Of a stretch of DNA of 64,000 nucleotides, positions 1-9,141 are shown in pieces. Numbering within the stretch: the first letter of the stretch is position 1; every line of letters begins with the position of its first letter. This DNA comes from Mimachlamys varia. Taxonomy: Eukaryota; Mollusca; Bivalvia; Pectinida; Pectinidae. The notes under the pieces were generated by a model. The model saw only the letters and a program-made list of their open reading frames with translations. It was not told where the DNA came from and searched no databases. Location of the stretch: the NCBI GenBank assembly GCA_947623455.1, contig OX392528.1:56934322-56998321 (forward strand). Reading direction: 5' to 3'. Position numbers and translations under genes: made by a program.

Positions 1-61
1 AAATTACATATCTTAGTTACGATCATAATCGAGGTCTAATTTAGGGTGGTTTCTGCTAGTG

Positions 62-312
62 TTTCATTGAGAAGCTTTCTACTTCCTTGTGTGATATTAA
101 TATGGACCTTTTTCAATATGTTAAAAAAATGAGTCCGTTCGGACTTTAAAGACAATACCTTAACTTGGATTTGACCCAGCTTTTCATAGCAGTTGTCGTC
201 TATAAAGCAGAAGACGTTTACTCTTCCGGAACACCTGGTCTTAGTTTCTTGTCCAATTGTTCATATTTTACTCCTAGTTTAACCGATTTTAGTTCAGATT
301 AGGGACGAGATT
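62..312 (+). repeat. Dispersed repeat family, copy 1
   Basis: This is the most complete + strand copy of a family seen nine times in the window. Ordered landmarks are TTTCATTGAGAAGCTTTCT, CCTTGTGTGATATTAATATGG, AGAAGACGTTTACTCTTCC, GGAACACCTGGTCTTAG and GTTCATATTTTACTCCTAG, then a TTTTAGTTCAGATTAGG end. No open frame or terminal repeats are visible, so it is probably a non-autonomous element. It lies in the last intron of the upstream gene. Confidence 0.65.
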
Positions 313-503
313 TAATGTCCTTATCACAAAGAAGTCGTCCTGTGAGCCAAACATTAATAAGGACATTCACAAGTTATAGTAATGCATCTGTAATAACGAC
401 GTCGCCTACACTCAAATGAGTATTATGGATGACCTTTAAACGAAGTGTTGCTGTGATCAAACCCTTTTAGATGATGATCATGATTCTTCTAGGCTCACCA
501 CGA

Positions 504-569
504 AATGTTGATTTTGTGTCAATGTTGATTTTGTGTCAATGTTGATTTTGTGTCAATGTTGATTTTGAT
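504..569 (+). repeat. 17-bp minisatellite, about 4 copies
   Basis: A 17-bp unit, AATGTTGATTTTGTGTC, repeats four times almost perfectly. It lies between copies 1 and 2 of the dispersed repeat. Confidence 0.9.
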
Positions 570-611
570 GAGATGTAGAGCTATGGGCAAGTTTAAAGGT
601 CGCCATCTTTG

Positions 612-792
612 TCTCATTGAGAAACATTCTGTATCCTTGTGTGAGATGAAGATGGACGTTTTAAGTATGCTCATTAGTGTGCTTACTTTTTGCGATTGAC
701 AGTGATGATTGGGTTATCATTTTCTGGACTTTTTCGTATCTTGTCCCTAGTTTTTTTTATTTTGAGTTCGGATTATGGTTTTGTTGAGACAC
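612..792 (+). repeat. Dispersed repeat family, copy 2
   Basis: It keeps the first block (GTCTCATTGAGAAACATTCT, ATGAAGATGGACGTTTTAAG, ATGCTCATTAGTGTGC) and the last block (TTTTGAGTTCGGATTATGG then TTTTGTTGAGACA). The central AGAAGACGC and CCTGGTC blocks are missing, so it is internally deleted or degraded. Confidence 0.65.
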
Positions 793-1002
793 GTATTGTT
801 TAACTTTGGAATTATTAACGTCACATCAACACAATAATAAAACTAAGTAATAACTAAACAAAAAGATATATTAGAATAAGACCATGCCTTCTGGACAGTA
901 AGTTCATTCAATTGATGCATTCCTCAACGGAGCTTTAAATCAAATTTAAATAATGGCGCGCCCTCAATTTAAAACAGCATTTTCGAGACTTAGACGTAGT
1001 TT

Positions 1003-1185
1003 GTTTACTGTTCCGGAACACCTGGTCTTATTCCCTAGTACGTTTACAAGGGTCTCCATGTAAATCTTTTCCTTTTGTATATACTTTGCCCCTACTTTAA
1101 CTGACTGACGCTTTGGTATTCTCTGATATATTTATTTTGAGTTCTGATCGCAGTTTTGTTGACGCTTCCGTATTCTCTATTTTTT
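1003..1185 (+). repeat. Dispersed repeat family, copy 3
   Basis: Contains TTCCGGAACACCTGGTCTTA, ACAAGGGTCTCCATGTAAAT, TTTGCCCCTACTTTAACTGA and TTTTGTTGACGCTTCCGTA in family order. It ends about 60 bp before the exon at 1243 and so forms the end of that intron. Confidence 0.6.
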
Positions 1186-1242
1186 CTTCAAGTTTTAACA
1201 ATGTAATATTTCAGTCTATCGAGTTTCTATTTTATATTTCAG

Positions 1243-1295
1243 AGTTTGTGAAAATGATGAACCCCGATGATCAGAGAGAAGAACCGTGCCCATGA
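1243..1295 (+). CDS. Last exon of an upstream calmodulin-like gene (3' partial)
   Basis: A pyrimidine-rich acceptor ending TATATTTCAG precedes AGTTTGTGAAAATGATG. With the phase-1 start usual for the final calmodulin exon this reads (E)-F-V-K-M-M, then N-P-D-D-Q-R-E-E-P-C-P and a TGA at 1293-1295. The first 17 nt differ from the last exon of the complete gene (44395) at a single position, and both have Lys where standard calmodulin has Thr (FVKMM against FVTMM). The tail after the two Met is 11 residues, against 3 in the complete gene, so the product would have an acidic, Cys-Pro-ending C-terminal extension. No other exon is visible from 1 to 1242, so its last intron is at least 1.24 kb and the EF-hand exons lie outside the window. 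It could instead be an orphan exon left by a partial duplication. The exon identity is fairly sure; an active gene is not shown. Confidence 0.72.
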
Positions 1296-1995
1296 TTGAA
1301 AAACTAACGGCCAAACTTCCTATGCATTATTCATTAAAGACACGTAATCGTCACATCAAAGAGTTAGCAATCGGCTCAAAAGCCGAGAGTGCCTCTCGCC
1401 CATATCATCTTTTGATGTGTCCGGATAGACGGACTGGTATTGAATATGTGTTCGGGCGGTCGGACGGTTATAACAAGACGGAGTAGCCATTCAATGTTTA
1501 CTAATGGTGAACTTTTTGCTCGACGCTTTTTTCCGGATTTCGATCTTTTTTTGTAAATATTCTATTTTTGTCATCAAGATACAAGGACGACGCAAGTTCG
1601 TATATACGGATAATGGCTGTCAATACCAAAGCTTGATTTGTCTCTTTTCAGTCACCAGTAGAAATCTGAATATATAGTACATGTACATAAATGTTTTTCT
1701 TCTACATTTTAGATACTATTTTGTGCATTACGAGTTGCTAGCCGAATTGTAGGCTGCGGGGTCTGCATCTGTTTTTTGTGGTCAATAACGCTGTTGTGAT
1801 AGTCGAAATTTTTGTCAAAACAATTTGTTTCGAAAGAAATATACATGAGAAATCTGTCCTTTGAAGTGTTGAACTGCTTGCATTTTTGATATATTCTTTT
1901 AATCGTTTTAATTACTTGTCAATATTGGTGTTTTTCCATAAACGTGTGTTACATATTTGTTTTATAAAGACATTTCTTATTTTGGTCTAAACATA
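1296..1995. other. Non-coding DNA after the upstream exon; no gene seen
   Basis: This holds the presumed 3' UTR and flank of the upstream calmodulin-like exon. A 66-codon open frame at 1286-1486 shows no recognisable family and overlaps the exon end. No repeat or RNA gene is seen. Confidence 0.5.
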
Positions 1996-2230
1996 TACTG
2001 TAAAAACCAATATTTTTGCGCGTGGAAAAATTTTGCTTAGTCAGCTTCCGAACTGTTCGCGGTGTGTCAATTTTCGCGCATCGCTCATGCTGTTTTGTAC
2101 TGTACACGTATAATACTATTATAGTTTGAGTGGTGTTAAATATGTTCGCGGATGGATATATACGCGAATATTTCATGCAAGCGAAATAAACGAAAATTTT
2201 CACACCGCAAACAATTCCATTTCTACAGTA
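1996..2230. mobile_element. MITE-like element with terminal inverted repeats
   Basis: The left end TACTGTAAAAACC is matched by the reverse complement of the right end (TACTGTAGAAATGG). The match extends into GCG-rich sequence on both sides. The element is about 235 bp, AT-rich with CpG-containing patches such as TTTTCGCGCATCG and ATACGCGAATATTTC, and has no coding potential. The outer TA may be the target duplication, as in Tc1/mariner-type MITEs. The superfamily is inferred. Confidence 0.5.
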
Positions 2231-2620
2231 TGTCAATAGATAAATAAAGGACTTTGGTGATCAATTCATCTAGTAAGTTAAAAGTCTCAATGAAAAGCAT
2301 TGACACTGTTTATTATTGGCATGTGATAAAGTTATATTTGACATGGCGAACACGTCCTTTGACCACTGTGCACACGGGGAACGGTTCTTCAATCACATCC
2401 TACCACGGGGTTGTGCAATGATTATACACTTTACGAAATCAAAATGTATGTTTGTTTCGGATGTTTGTTTCTGATTGGCTATTTTTATCTTAACGTAATA
2501 ACGTCGTTTTATATTCAAGGTGAAGGTACGGACCGCAATGTATTAGTTATTTCTTCCTATTGAGGACTTAATGAACGTTGTGTCGCCAATGGATATGTTT
2601 TTGTGAATATTTATATTTCG

Positions 2621-2716
2621 TTTTCAGTTCAGGCGATGTTTTCAGTTCAGGCAATGTTTTCAGTTCAAACGATGTTTTCAGTTCAGGCGATGTTTTCAGT
2701 TCAGGCGATGTTTTCA
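2621..2716 (+). repeat. 18-bp minisatellite, about 5 copies
   Basis: The unit TTTTCAGTTCAGGCGATG repeats five times and is followed by TTTTCA. Since 18 is a multiple of 3, the frame stays open and reads M-F-S-V-Q-A repeatedly within a 67-codon frame (2603-2806). I find no sign that this frame is a gene. Confidence 0.9.
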
Positions 2717-3740
2717 AGTAATCAATTACTATATTCTTCTTTGAACAAATATTACAGAAAGAAAAAAAAACGTTTTATGACTACTGGGCAGTATTTTTCA
2801 AGTTGATTTGATTAACTTAGTTGATGTGTGTGTGTACCGAAATTGATTTGTGATTTTACATATGTACCTTTTTGTACTAATTTTATCAGGGCCATTTAAT
2901 TCCATAGTTTTGCATATTAAAGATACAATCCCGTGAATATAGGCGAAACTTCATTATGCCACTTGAAGTCGTCGCTCTTGCATTACAACATACATATTTG
3001 TGTTCCCCTGGGCAGTGTTAGATATATTGACTAACATTAATATTCAAATGAAGCTCTAACTCACTTGACGCCAGCACAAACATACTTAATGAATATTTCT
3101 TTCCTGTTTTCAACTTTTGAATGATAATTATTGTAACATTATACGGAATTGCTTCTATAATAAAGAAAACAGTTTCTTAACAAATTCATTTTGATCGCTT
3201 ACGTAACGGTTAAAGTAGAACTATGAAAAAGAAAGCAGAGGTACAACAGGCATCATCACATTAAAATCATAGTACTATGCATGTCATGGGCTTTTTGTTG
3301 CTTGATAGGAATGCAAATGGATGTGACATGTAACATACGATAAATTTCTGAAGGAAACTGTGCCGTGGATTGGCACTGGGAGAGATCAAATTGGTACAAT
3401 TGTTATGCAATAAGGACATAGAACACTACTGCAAACGCGTTTCTAATTGTGACAATTTTGAATTAAAATAAGCTAGGTAAATGTTGTGAAACGGATCTAC
3501 AAACAATGCGACGGCAACTAAAAGATGTTTCCCAATATCCGTGGTATTGCTTCCTTAACTGGTACAAACTAAAAACATTCCACTGTTTTAAGCAATAATT
3601 TTTTGTCTGGTTGTTGGTATTTGTTTCACATGAATGTCTGTTACTTGATGTTTATATACATTTATATTCCGAAATATGTCTTGCTTTAGCGTCCATTTTC
3701 TTTCTAAATTTTATATTTGGAAGATGATTAGACAGATAGA
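2717..3740. other. Non-coding AT-rich spacer; nothing recognised
   Basis: No exon-like homology, RNA gene, tandem repeat or dispersed repeat copy was recognised in this kilobase. Confidence 0.4.
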
Positions 3741-4153
3741 TCTTACTCAGGAGGTAACGAGACCTTATCCGGGAGGTAACGAGACCTCACTCGGGAGGTA
3801 ACGAGACCTTACTCGGGAGGTAACGAGACCTTACTCGGGAGGTAACGAGACCTTAACCGGGAGGCAACGAGACCTTACTCGGAAGGTAACGAGACCTTAC
3901 TCGGGAGGTAACGAGACCTTACTCGGGAGGTAACGAGACCTTACTCGGAAGGTAACGAGACCTTATCCGGGAGGTAACGAGACCTTACTCGGAAGGTAAC
4001 GAGACCTTACTCGGGAGGTAACGAGACCTTACTCGGAAGGTAACGAGACCTTATCCGGGAGGTAACGAGACCTTACTCGGGAGGTAACGAGACCTTACCC
4101 GGGAGGTAACAAGACCTTACTAGGGAGGTAACGAGACCTTACTTGGGAGGTAA
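3741..4153 (+). repeat. 22-bp minisatellite, about 19 copies
   Basis: The unit contains GGGAGGTAACGAGACCTTA plus CTC and repeats with few substitutions (CTCGGG, TCCGGG, CTCGGA variants). Every unit holds GAGGTAACG, which resembles a splice donor on the + strand. The edges are sharp. Confidence 0.95.
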
Positions 4154-5169
4154 TGTAATGAATGAACGACGATGCAGAGAAAGTTAAACAGTGAAAATAA
4201 CAATTTATTTATAATCGTATTACAATGTCCTGTTTTGCAGTATTTAAATGTTGTTGTGTATATTTCGATGTGTTTGTCCTCGTTTTGAATATATATATAT
4301 ATACTTAGTGTTTTCTTACCATCGTTATTAAACTTTTTGACATTAGAGATGTGTTTGTTTTTTATTATATTTATTATATTATATTTATTATATTATATTT
4401 ATTATATTTTTATTTATTATATTTGCATTTTTTAAAAGAATTTTTACTATTTTTGTCAAAGGGAGACGATTGATGCAGCGAGGTATATACTAAAACAGTA
4501 CTTGAACTAAATCTTACTTATACACTCATATATTTATTCTGTTGGTGAAATTGAAAAACATATCGACACATGATTATGATTTGGGAACGATTGAGATGGG
4601 AAACAGGGGCAGTGATTGCTTTATATAAGGACATTGTTCATTGTAAAAGAACAACACAATAACATCATGACAACGATAAAAAAAAACAATATTTTACGAG
4701 AAGGACAAGTTCACGCCTCTTTGTGTGACAACCTCCTAGTGACCACATAGACGTACATTAAAGAAGGGAATTCCACCCCGATTCTGTTTTTGAACATTTC
4801 TTAGAACTGGTCTTGTGCTGACGATTACGACCCGATTACAGAGAAGAAGACATTTCTAAACCTATTTAGTAGGTAGTATACAGACGGGAAGTTCTGATGG
4901 ACGGCAAGGTCTATCTACTGTCCATCAAGAAACATGAAATTATTATAGATATCAAAACAACAACAACAGATCAAAAACGCTATATCTGTATCAATATAGA
5001 TTATTTGCATTTATCTAAATAGATTATATTTGTTTGATGTCGAATAAATTGACAATGAAACTATTAATGACGAATAGTGTTTAACATGTAATTTTATTTT
5101 TTGTATTGACACTTTGTGTGAAATACATACGTGTCTATGAAAAACAAAAAAGTACCGAAGCATCAACAA
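4154..5169. other. Non-coding spacer with AT microsatellites
   Basis: Contains a short (TA)n tract near 4288-4302 and a TTATTATAT-type repeat at about 4359-4425. A weak inverted pair, GATGGAC/GTCCATC, lies near 4898-4926. Nothing coding was recognised. Confidence 0.5.
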
Positions 5170-5335
5170 CAAAATGCCTCAAATGAGAACTGAAGCACAA
5201 TTCTCAATCACGACAGGCAGTCATGTACTGTATGCTAATGAGAATATGCAAAATGTCCATCTTCATCACATACAAGGATGTAGAATAGTTCTCAATGAGA
5301 CCAAGATGATGGTGATAAATCCTGAGAATGTTATA
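5170..5335 (-). repeat. Dispersed repeat family, copy 4 (inverted)
   Basis: Read on the - strand it contains GTCTCATTGAGAACTATTCT, ACATCCTTGTATGTGATG, AAGATGGACATTTTGCATA and TTCTCATTAGCATAC. It continues into a TTCTCATTTGAGGCAT block matching copy 7. It is the first half of the family only. The 60-codon frame at 5174-5356 runs through this repeat and is not a gene. Confidence 0.65.
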
Positions 5336-7049
5336 TGTTTGAGGCTACATCCCTGAAACACTATGCTGAGACACCATCATTCAGCTCGGTCACAATTGAC
5401 ATTGTTAATCCTCACATGGTTTCAAAGTCGACTGTCCTTCTTACTTGGTCCGATGATTAATATTAAAGCTAAACGAGCGATATTGATAAGCAAATCAATT
5501 GTAAGTAAATTATATAAAAAACAAACAAAAAAACATCCATCTATGCCAACCAGTTATGTAAGTCAAAAGAACACGCGCCTATAACACAATGTAATCATCA
5601 TTGCTACTATTAAATGATAAATCAGATGTAATGCTATATTTATTGGATAATTTATAATAGACCTATTTTGTAAACTAACATCTGCATGGAATGGTTTTAG
5701 GGGTCGTCATTGAACACTTAAATCACACTAAGTCATTACAAACACATTTTGATTGCTTCATTTTATATATATCAAAGGATTATAAAAACAAGCATTTGTT
5801 GGTTTTTTTCTTTTTTTCTCTCGTTTCATAGAATGTCATTATAACTTAAGTGACTCATTTTTTAATCAAGAAATTGAATAGAACTTAATAATATTTCACT
5901 TGTGCACAAAGGAATAAATGGAAGGAGTTCTGCTATATGTACATAAAAACAGTTTGTTCAAAATATAATTTATTCTGTCTTCAAAAGCAAGAGCAAGAAA
6001 TTAGCACCCAGACGTATAGCATTCTCTTACGCGCAGTTCTGGCCCATTTTCCTGTAACATGTATTCGATTAGTGAAAAAAATTTAGAATCTGCACATGTA
6101 CTTATTATTCATTGGATATTTTTCAATATTTTCAAATCAGAAATTTCTTTGAATGAAAGGGAAAAATACCTACCTATCTAGATTTTTACAATTTTTTGGG
6201 GGCGGTTTTTTCTTTAGTTCATAGGCGCACCCATGCGGCTTCATGACGATTCCTGGATGTACGAAACAGTTGTATGGTACACTTAATTCATTACTTAACA
6301 CGGTCAATCTTATTTTGAATAATATTGGTGCTATACTTAAATTTATGTATGTCGTTTGTTCCGTCCTCTTAAATATACCTATAAGGGTTTTCTTAAAAGC
6401 GATAAATGTGGAAGAATATTTTCTATATATAAATCATATGGCCTAACGATTGGATTATACCCTATGATTGCATTTTAAGAAGTAATTCCCCCTGAATGTG
6501 GGCGAACAAAAATCCGTCTAATAACAAAGATTATTTGACATTTACATAAGTCTGTCAACAACCTCAACATATAGCGTGCTTCCAAGACGATCATGGCGGA
6601 AGTAGAACGAATCAAATTAATTTCCTGATTTCTGTCAGTTAGACGTTTTCTTACTACAGCGCTAATGTATAGACATTATTTGTGAACATGATTTCCGGTA
6701 AAAACACCAAGCACATACCATTGGTTATGACGGGGCAGGAATCTAGTACCATGACATCGATCAAACAATTTAAAGCCGAATATATGACCGTTTCCTAATT
6801 ACATTAACTAGAAGTCAAGAACTCTCTTATTTTTGGTTGTTTTCGGATTGATAATTTCGCGTAACGTGTTCGTCAGCAATTTGTTGCGAACACGACTAAT
6901 GACCATGAGTTGATGTCATTGATAAGTAAGTTCTTCGTGAAGCCATTAGTATTCAGTTAACACATAAAGGAGTACGCTGCGTAGCATACCCATAGAAATG
7001 TTAAGACCAATGTCAGCAATGAAAATCATCTTGTGTCAACGCGTCAACA
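5336..7049. other. Non-coding AT-rich spacer; nothing coding recognised
   Basis: Short open frames here (73 aa at 5363, 67 aa at 6243) have no recognisable family or plausible splice context. A perfect 8-bp inverted pair, CGTGTTCG/CGAACACG, lies at about 6867-6895. No tandem repeat was found. Confidence 0.4.
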
Positions 7050-7215
7050 AAACCATAATCCAAACTCAAAATCGATAACACTTGGGGCAAAATATGAAAA
7101 ACGATTTTCATGTAGACCCTTGTAAAATTACAAGAGAATAAGACAATGTGTTCCGAACGAGTAAGCGTCATCTGCTTACGACAGTAGAATATAAAGCTCA
7201 AGTTTTGTCCACTTC
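7050..7215 (-). repeat. Dispersed repeat family, copy 5 (inverted)
   Basis: Read on the - strand it gives GACGCTTACTCGTTCGGAAC, ACAAGGGTCTACATGAAAAT, TCATATTTTGCCCCAAGTG, TTTGGATTATGGTTTTGTTG and ACGCG. The ACAAGGGTCT block is shared with copy 3. This copy holds the second half of the family. Confidence 0.65.
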
Positions 7216-7324
7216 AGAACTCCAGGGTTTGCTCACGTACAATACATTATCGGAGCATAATATTGGAAGTGGCTTTTGAATTGCACACTTAAAAATTAAT
7301 CACAATTAATAAAGTTCACACTGC

Positions 7325-7392
7325 TATTCATATTCTTCATATTTTTTCCTACTTGAATCAATTTTAAGTTCGGGTTATGGTTTTGTTGAAGA
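7325..7392 (+). repeat. Dispersed repeat family, copy 6 (short 3' fragment)
   Basis: Only the last block is present: TTCATATTTTTTCCTACTTG then AAGTTCGGGTTATGG and TTTTGTTGAAG. It ends next to the hairpin at 7397. Confidence 0.5.
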
Positions 7393-7396
7393 TTAA

Positions 7397-7518
7397 ACAA
7401 TTATCGACCTTTCTTCGGGAGAACACGAGGATTTATCGATCTGAGAAAGCGATATTTCCCGAGGCCGATCGAAGATCGATAAATCCTCGTATTCACCTAA
7501 AAAAGGTCGATAACTGTT
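7397..7518. repeat. Long imperfect hairpin, about 45-bp arms
   Basis: The left arm (7397-7442) and right arm (7474-7518) are inverted copies around a 31-bp spacer. Both arms share TTATCGACCTTT and ACGAGGATTTATCGATCT or their complements. It could be a foldback element or the tip of a MITE. No function is visible. Confidence 0.75.
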
Positions 7519-8061
7519 TTATTATTTGATATTTGTCTACGTTAATATCTTTCGTATTTTTCTTTCGGATTTCGAAGTAGATCTAAATGTTGCTCAGAAT
7601 TTCAGCCTGATCGTTTACCGGCATCTGTCGGAAGTCCGTTTCCGTGCACTTTTCTGCTTCAAAACAACAGAGGACAGTATTGATATTTCTTTTGCTATTC
7701 TATTATTCTGGCATCCTTTTCGTTTAACAGCCAAGCTACATCCTCCTCAGAAATACTTACAAATCTTATTTTGTTTATAATAACACAGGTGAAGCGTCGC
7801 TGCCGTCTGCCATATTTACACTATACGGAGATTTTTTTTATTGATGTCTGATTGGTCAATATTCCAAAGTAGGTGTTTTGGATTCAGTTATTAACCTGCG
7901 AGGCTCGTGGCGGGGTATTTGGATTTCAATATTGACCTCTCGTACAGACTTTCGTTATTGCAGGGTAATATCGCATTTTTTTCTGCCTTGCACGAGCTGT
8001 TTAGACCAATCAGCATTGAGTAAATAACAAAGTCATATAATACTCAGTATTCTCTTATCTT
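7519..8061. other. Non-coding spacer
   Basis: An 84-codon open frame (7526-7780, + strand) starts at the edge of the hairpin and matches no family I know. The remainder may belong to a larger element that includes the hairpin, but no outer ends could be fixed. Confidence 0.35.
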
Positions 8062-8330
8062 TTTCAAAGATGTATTTAAGCTTTGTTTTTAATATGCTCA
8101 TTAGCATGTCTATTTCCTGTGATGCCTCAATTCTCACTTTGAGAACGGCACATTTACTTGATTTACATGGCATGTGTCGTCGATAAAGTTTAAGAGGCTT
8201 ACCGGGAAACCTTGACTTTTTTGTAATTGTTTAAGAGTCTCTGTGCTAGCATTTTCTTTGTTCATATTTTGCCCCTTATTTAATCGAATTATGGTTTTGT
8301 TTTGGCATTTTCTGACATTTCTCGTAAGCA
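8062..8330 (+). repeat. Dispersed repeat family, copy 7
   Basis: Contains TTTTAATATGCTCATTAGCA, TGATGCCTCAATTCTCACTT, GGCACATTTACTTGATTTAC, GTGTCGTCGATAAAG, GTTCATATTTTGCCCC and AATTATGGTTTTGTTTTGG. It joins the first and last halves of the family, with a degraded middle. Confidence 0.65.
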
Positions 8331-8652
8331 TATATCTGTCATTACGCCAGACCTCAGTCTGGGTGATAATTGGAACATGATTGGACATAGTTATGTAGTT
8401 CGTAGCCAAATATCCGTGTGATTAGCATTATAAACCGATAAAAAAAACATGTAATCTAACATGTCATTATGTTATTTACCTATGCTTGTTATCAAAATTA
8501 TCGGCTGTGAAAACCCACTTCTCAGCCAGTGACTGTTAGCGTATTTATTTTTGTGATGTTTTTTTTCTCATAGCCACCAGCCATATGGTGTAATTACGGG
8601 AATCATTTGTAATAATTATGACAGAAAAAATATCCGATAGTTACGAAACTGG

Positions 8653-8681
8653 TTTCAACTCGTTGTAAAAACGAGTTGAAA
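8653..8681. repeat. Short perfect hairpin
   Basis: TTTCAACTCGTT and AACGAGTTGAAA form a perfect 12-bp stem with a 5-nt loop. There is no T run after it and no known function. Confidence 0.6.
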
Positions 8682-9141
8682 ATAGTCTTGTTTCCAAAAA
8701 GAATTTTTATATCTGTTTTATTATTATATACTATTTTTTCATTTTTATTAGAAACCCTCCACAGAAATGAAAAAAATATATACTTTGTCGACTTGAATTC
8801 GGAACCATGTTTTAAAAGTATATTTAACCATAGATAATAATGAATATCAATGTTTCAGTATTGGTTTCCTTATTATGGCATACTCAGATATAGGACGTGA
8901 ACGTAGAATACCATTGCATCTAGAATATCAAGGAAATCTGAGGCGTCAACGAAATTACCATTTAAATTTAAAATCTATTAAACTGGGGACACAGCATCAA
9001 CAAAGAACGGATTTACACGGAAACATTTCCGAGGGAATAAAATCAGGTGTTCTGAAAATGCTAGTATTGATGACAGGTATATATGTGTATACGACATACG
9101 AACGTGCATCAGAGATGGGATAGGGAAGGCGAAAACCGCGT
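8682..9141. other. Non-coding flank of the 28-bp array
   Basis: The 82-codon frame at 8875-9123 shows no recognisable domain and ends at the array edge. No other feature was found. Confidence 0.35.

Noticed and set aside
2603..2806. 67-codon frame with repeated M-F-S-V-Q-A
   Set aside because: The periodic part is the 18-bp minisatellite and the rest is Lys-rich AT-biased sequence. No domain or splice context was seen.
3741..4153. CRISPR-like array of regular short repeats
   Set aside because: Units are directly adjacent with no unique spacers, and the host is a eukaryote. The same holds for every other array here.
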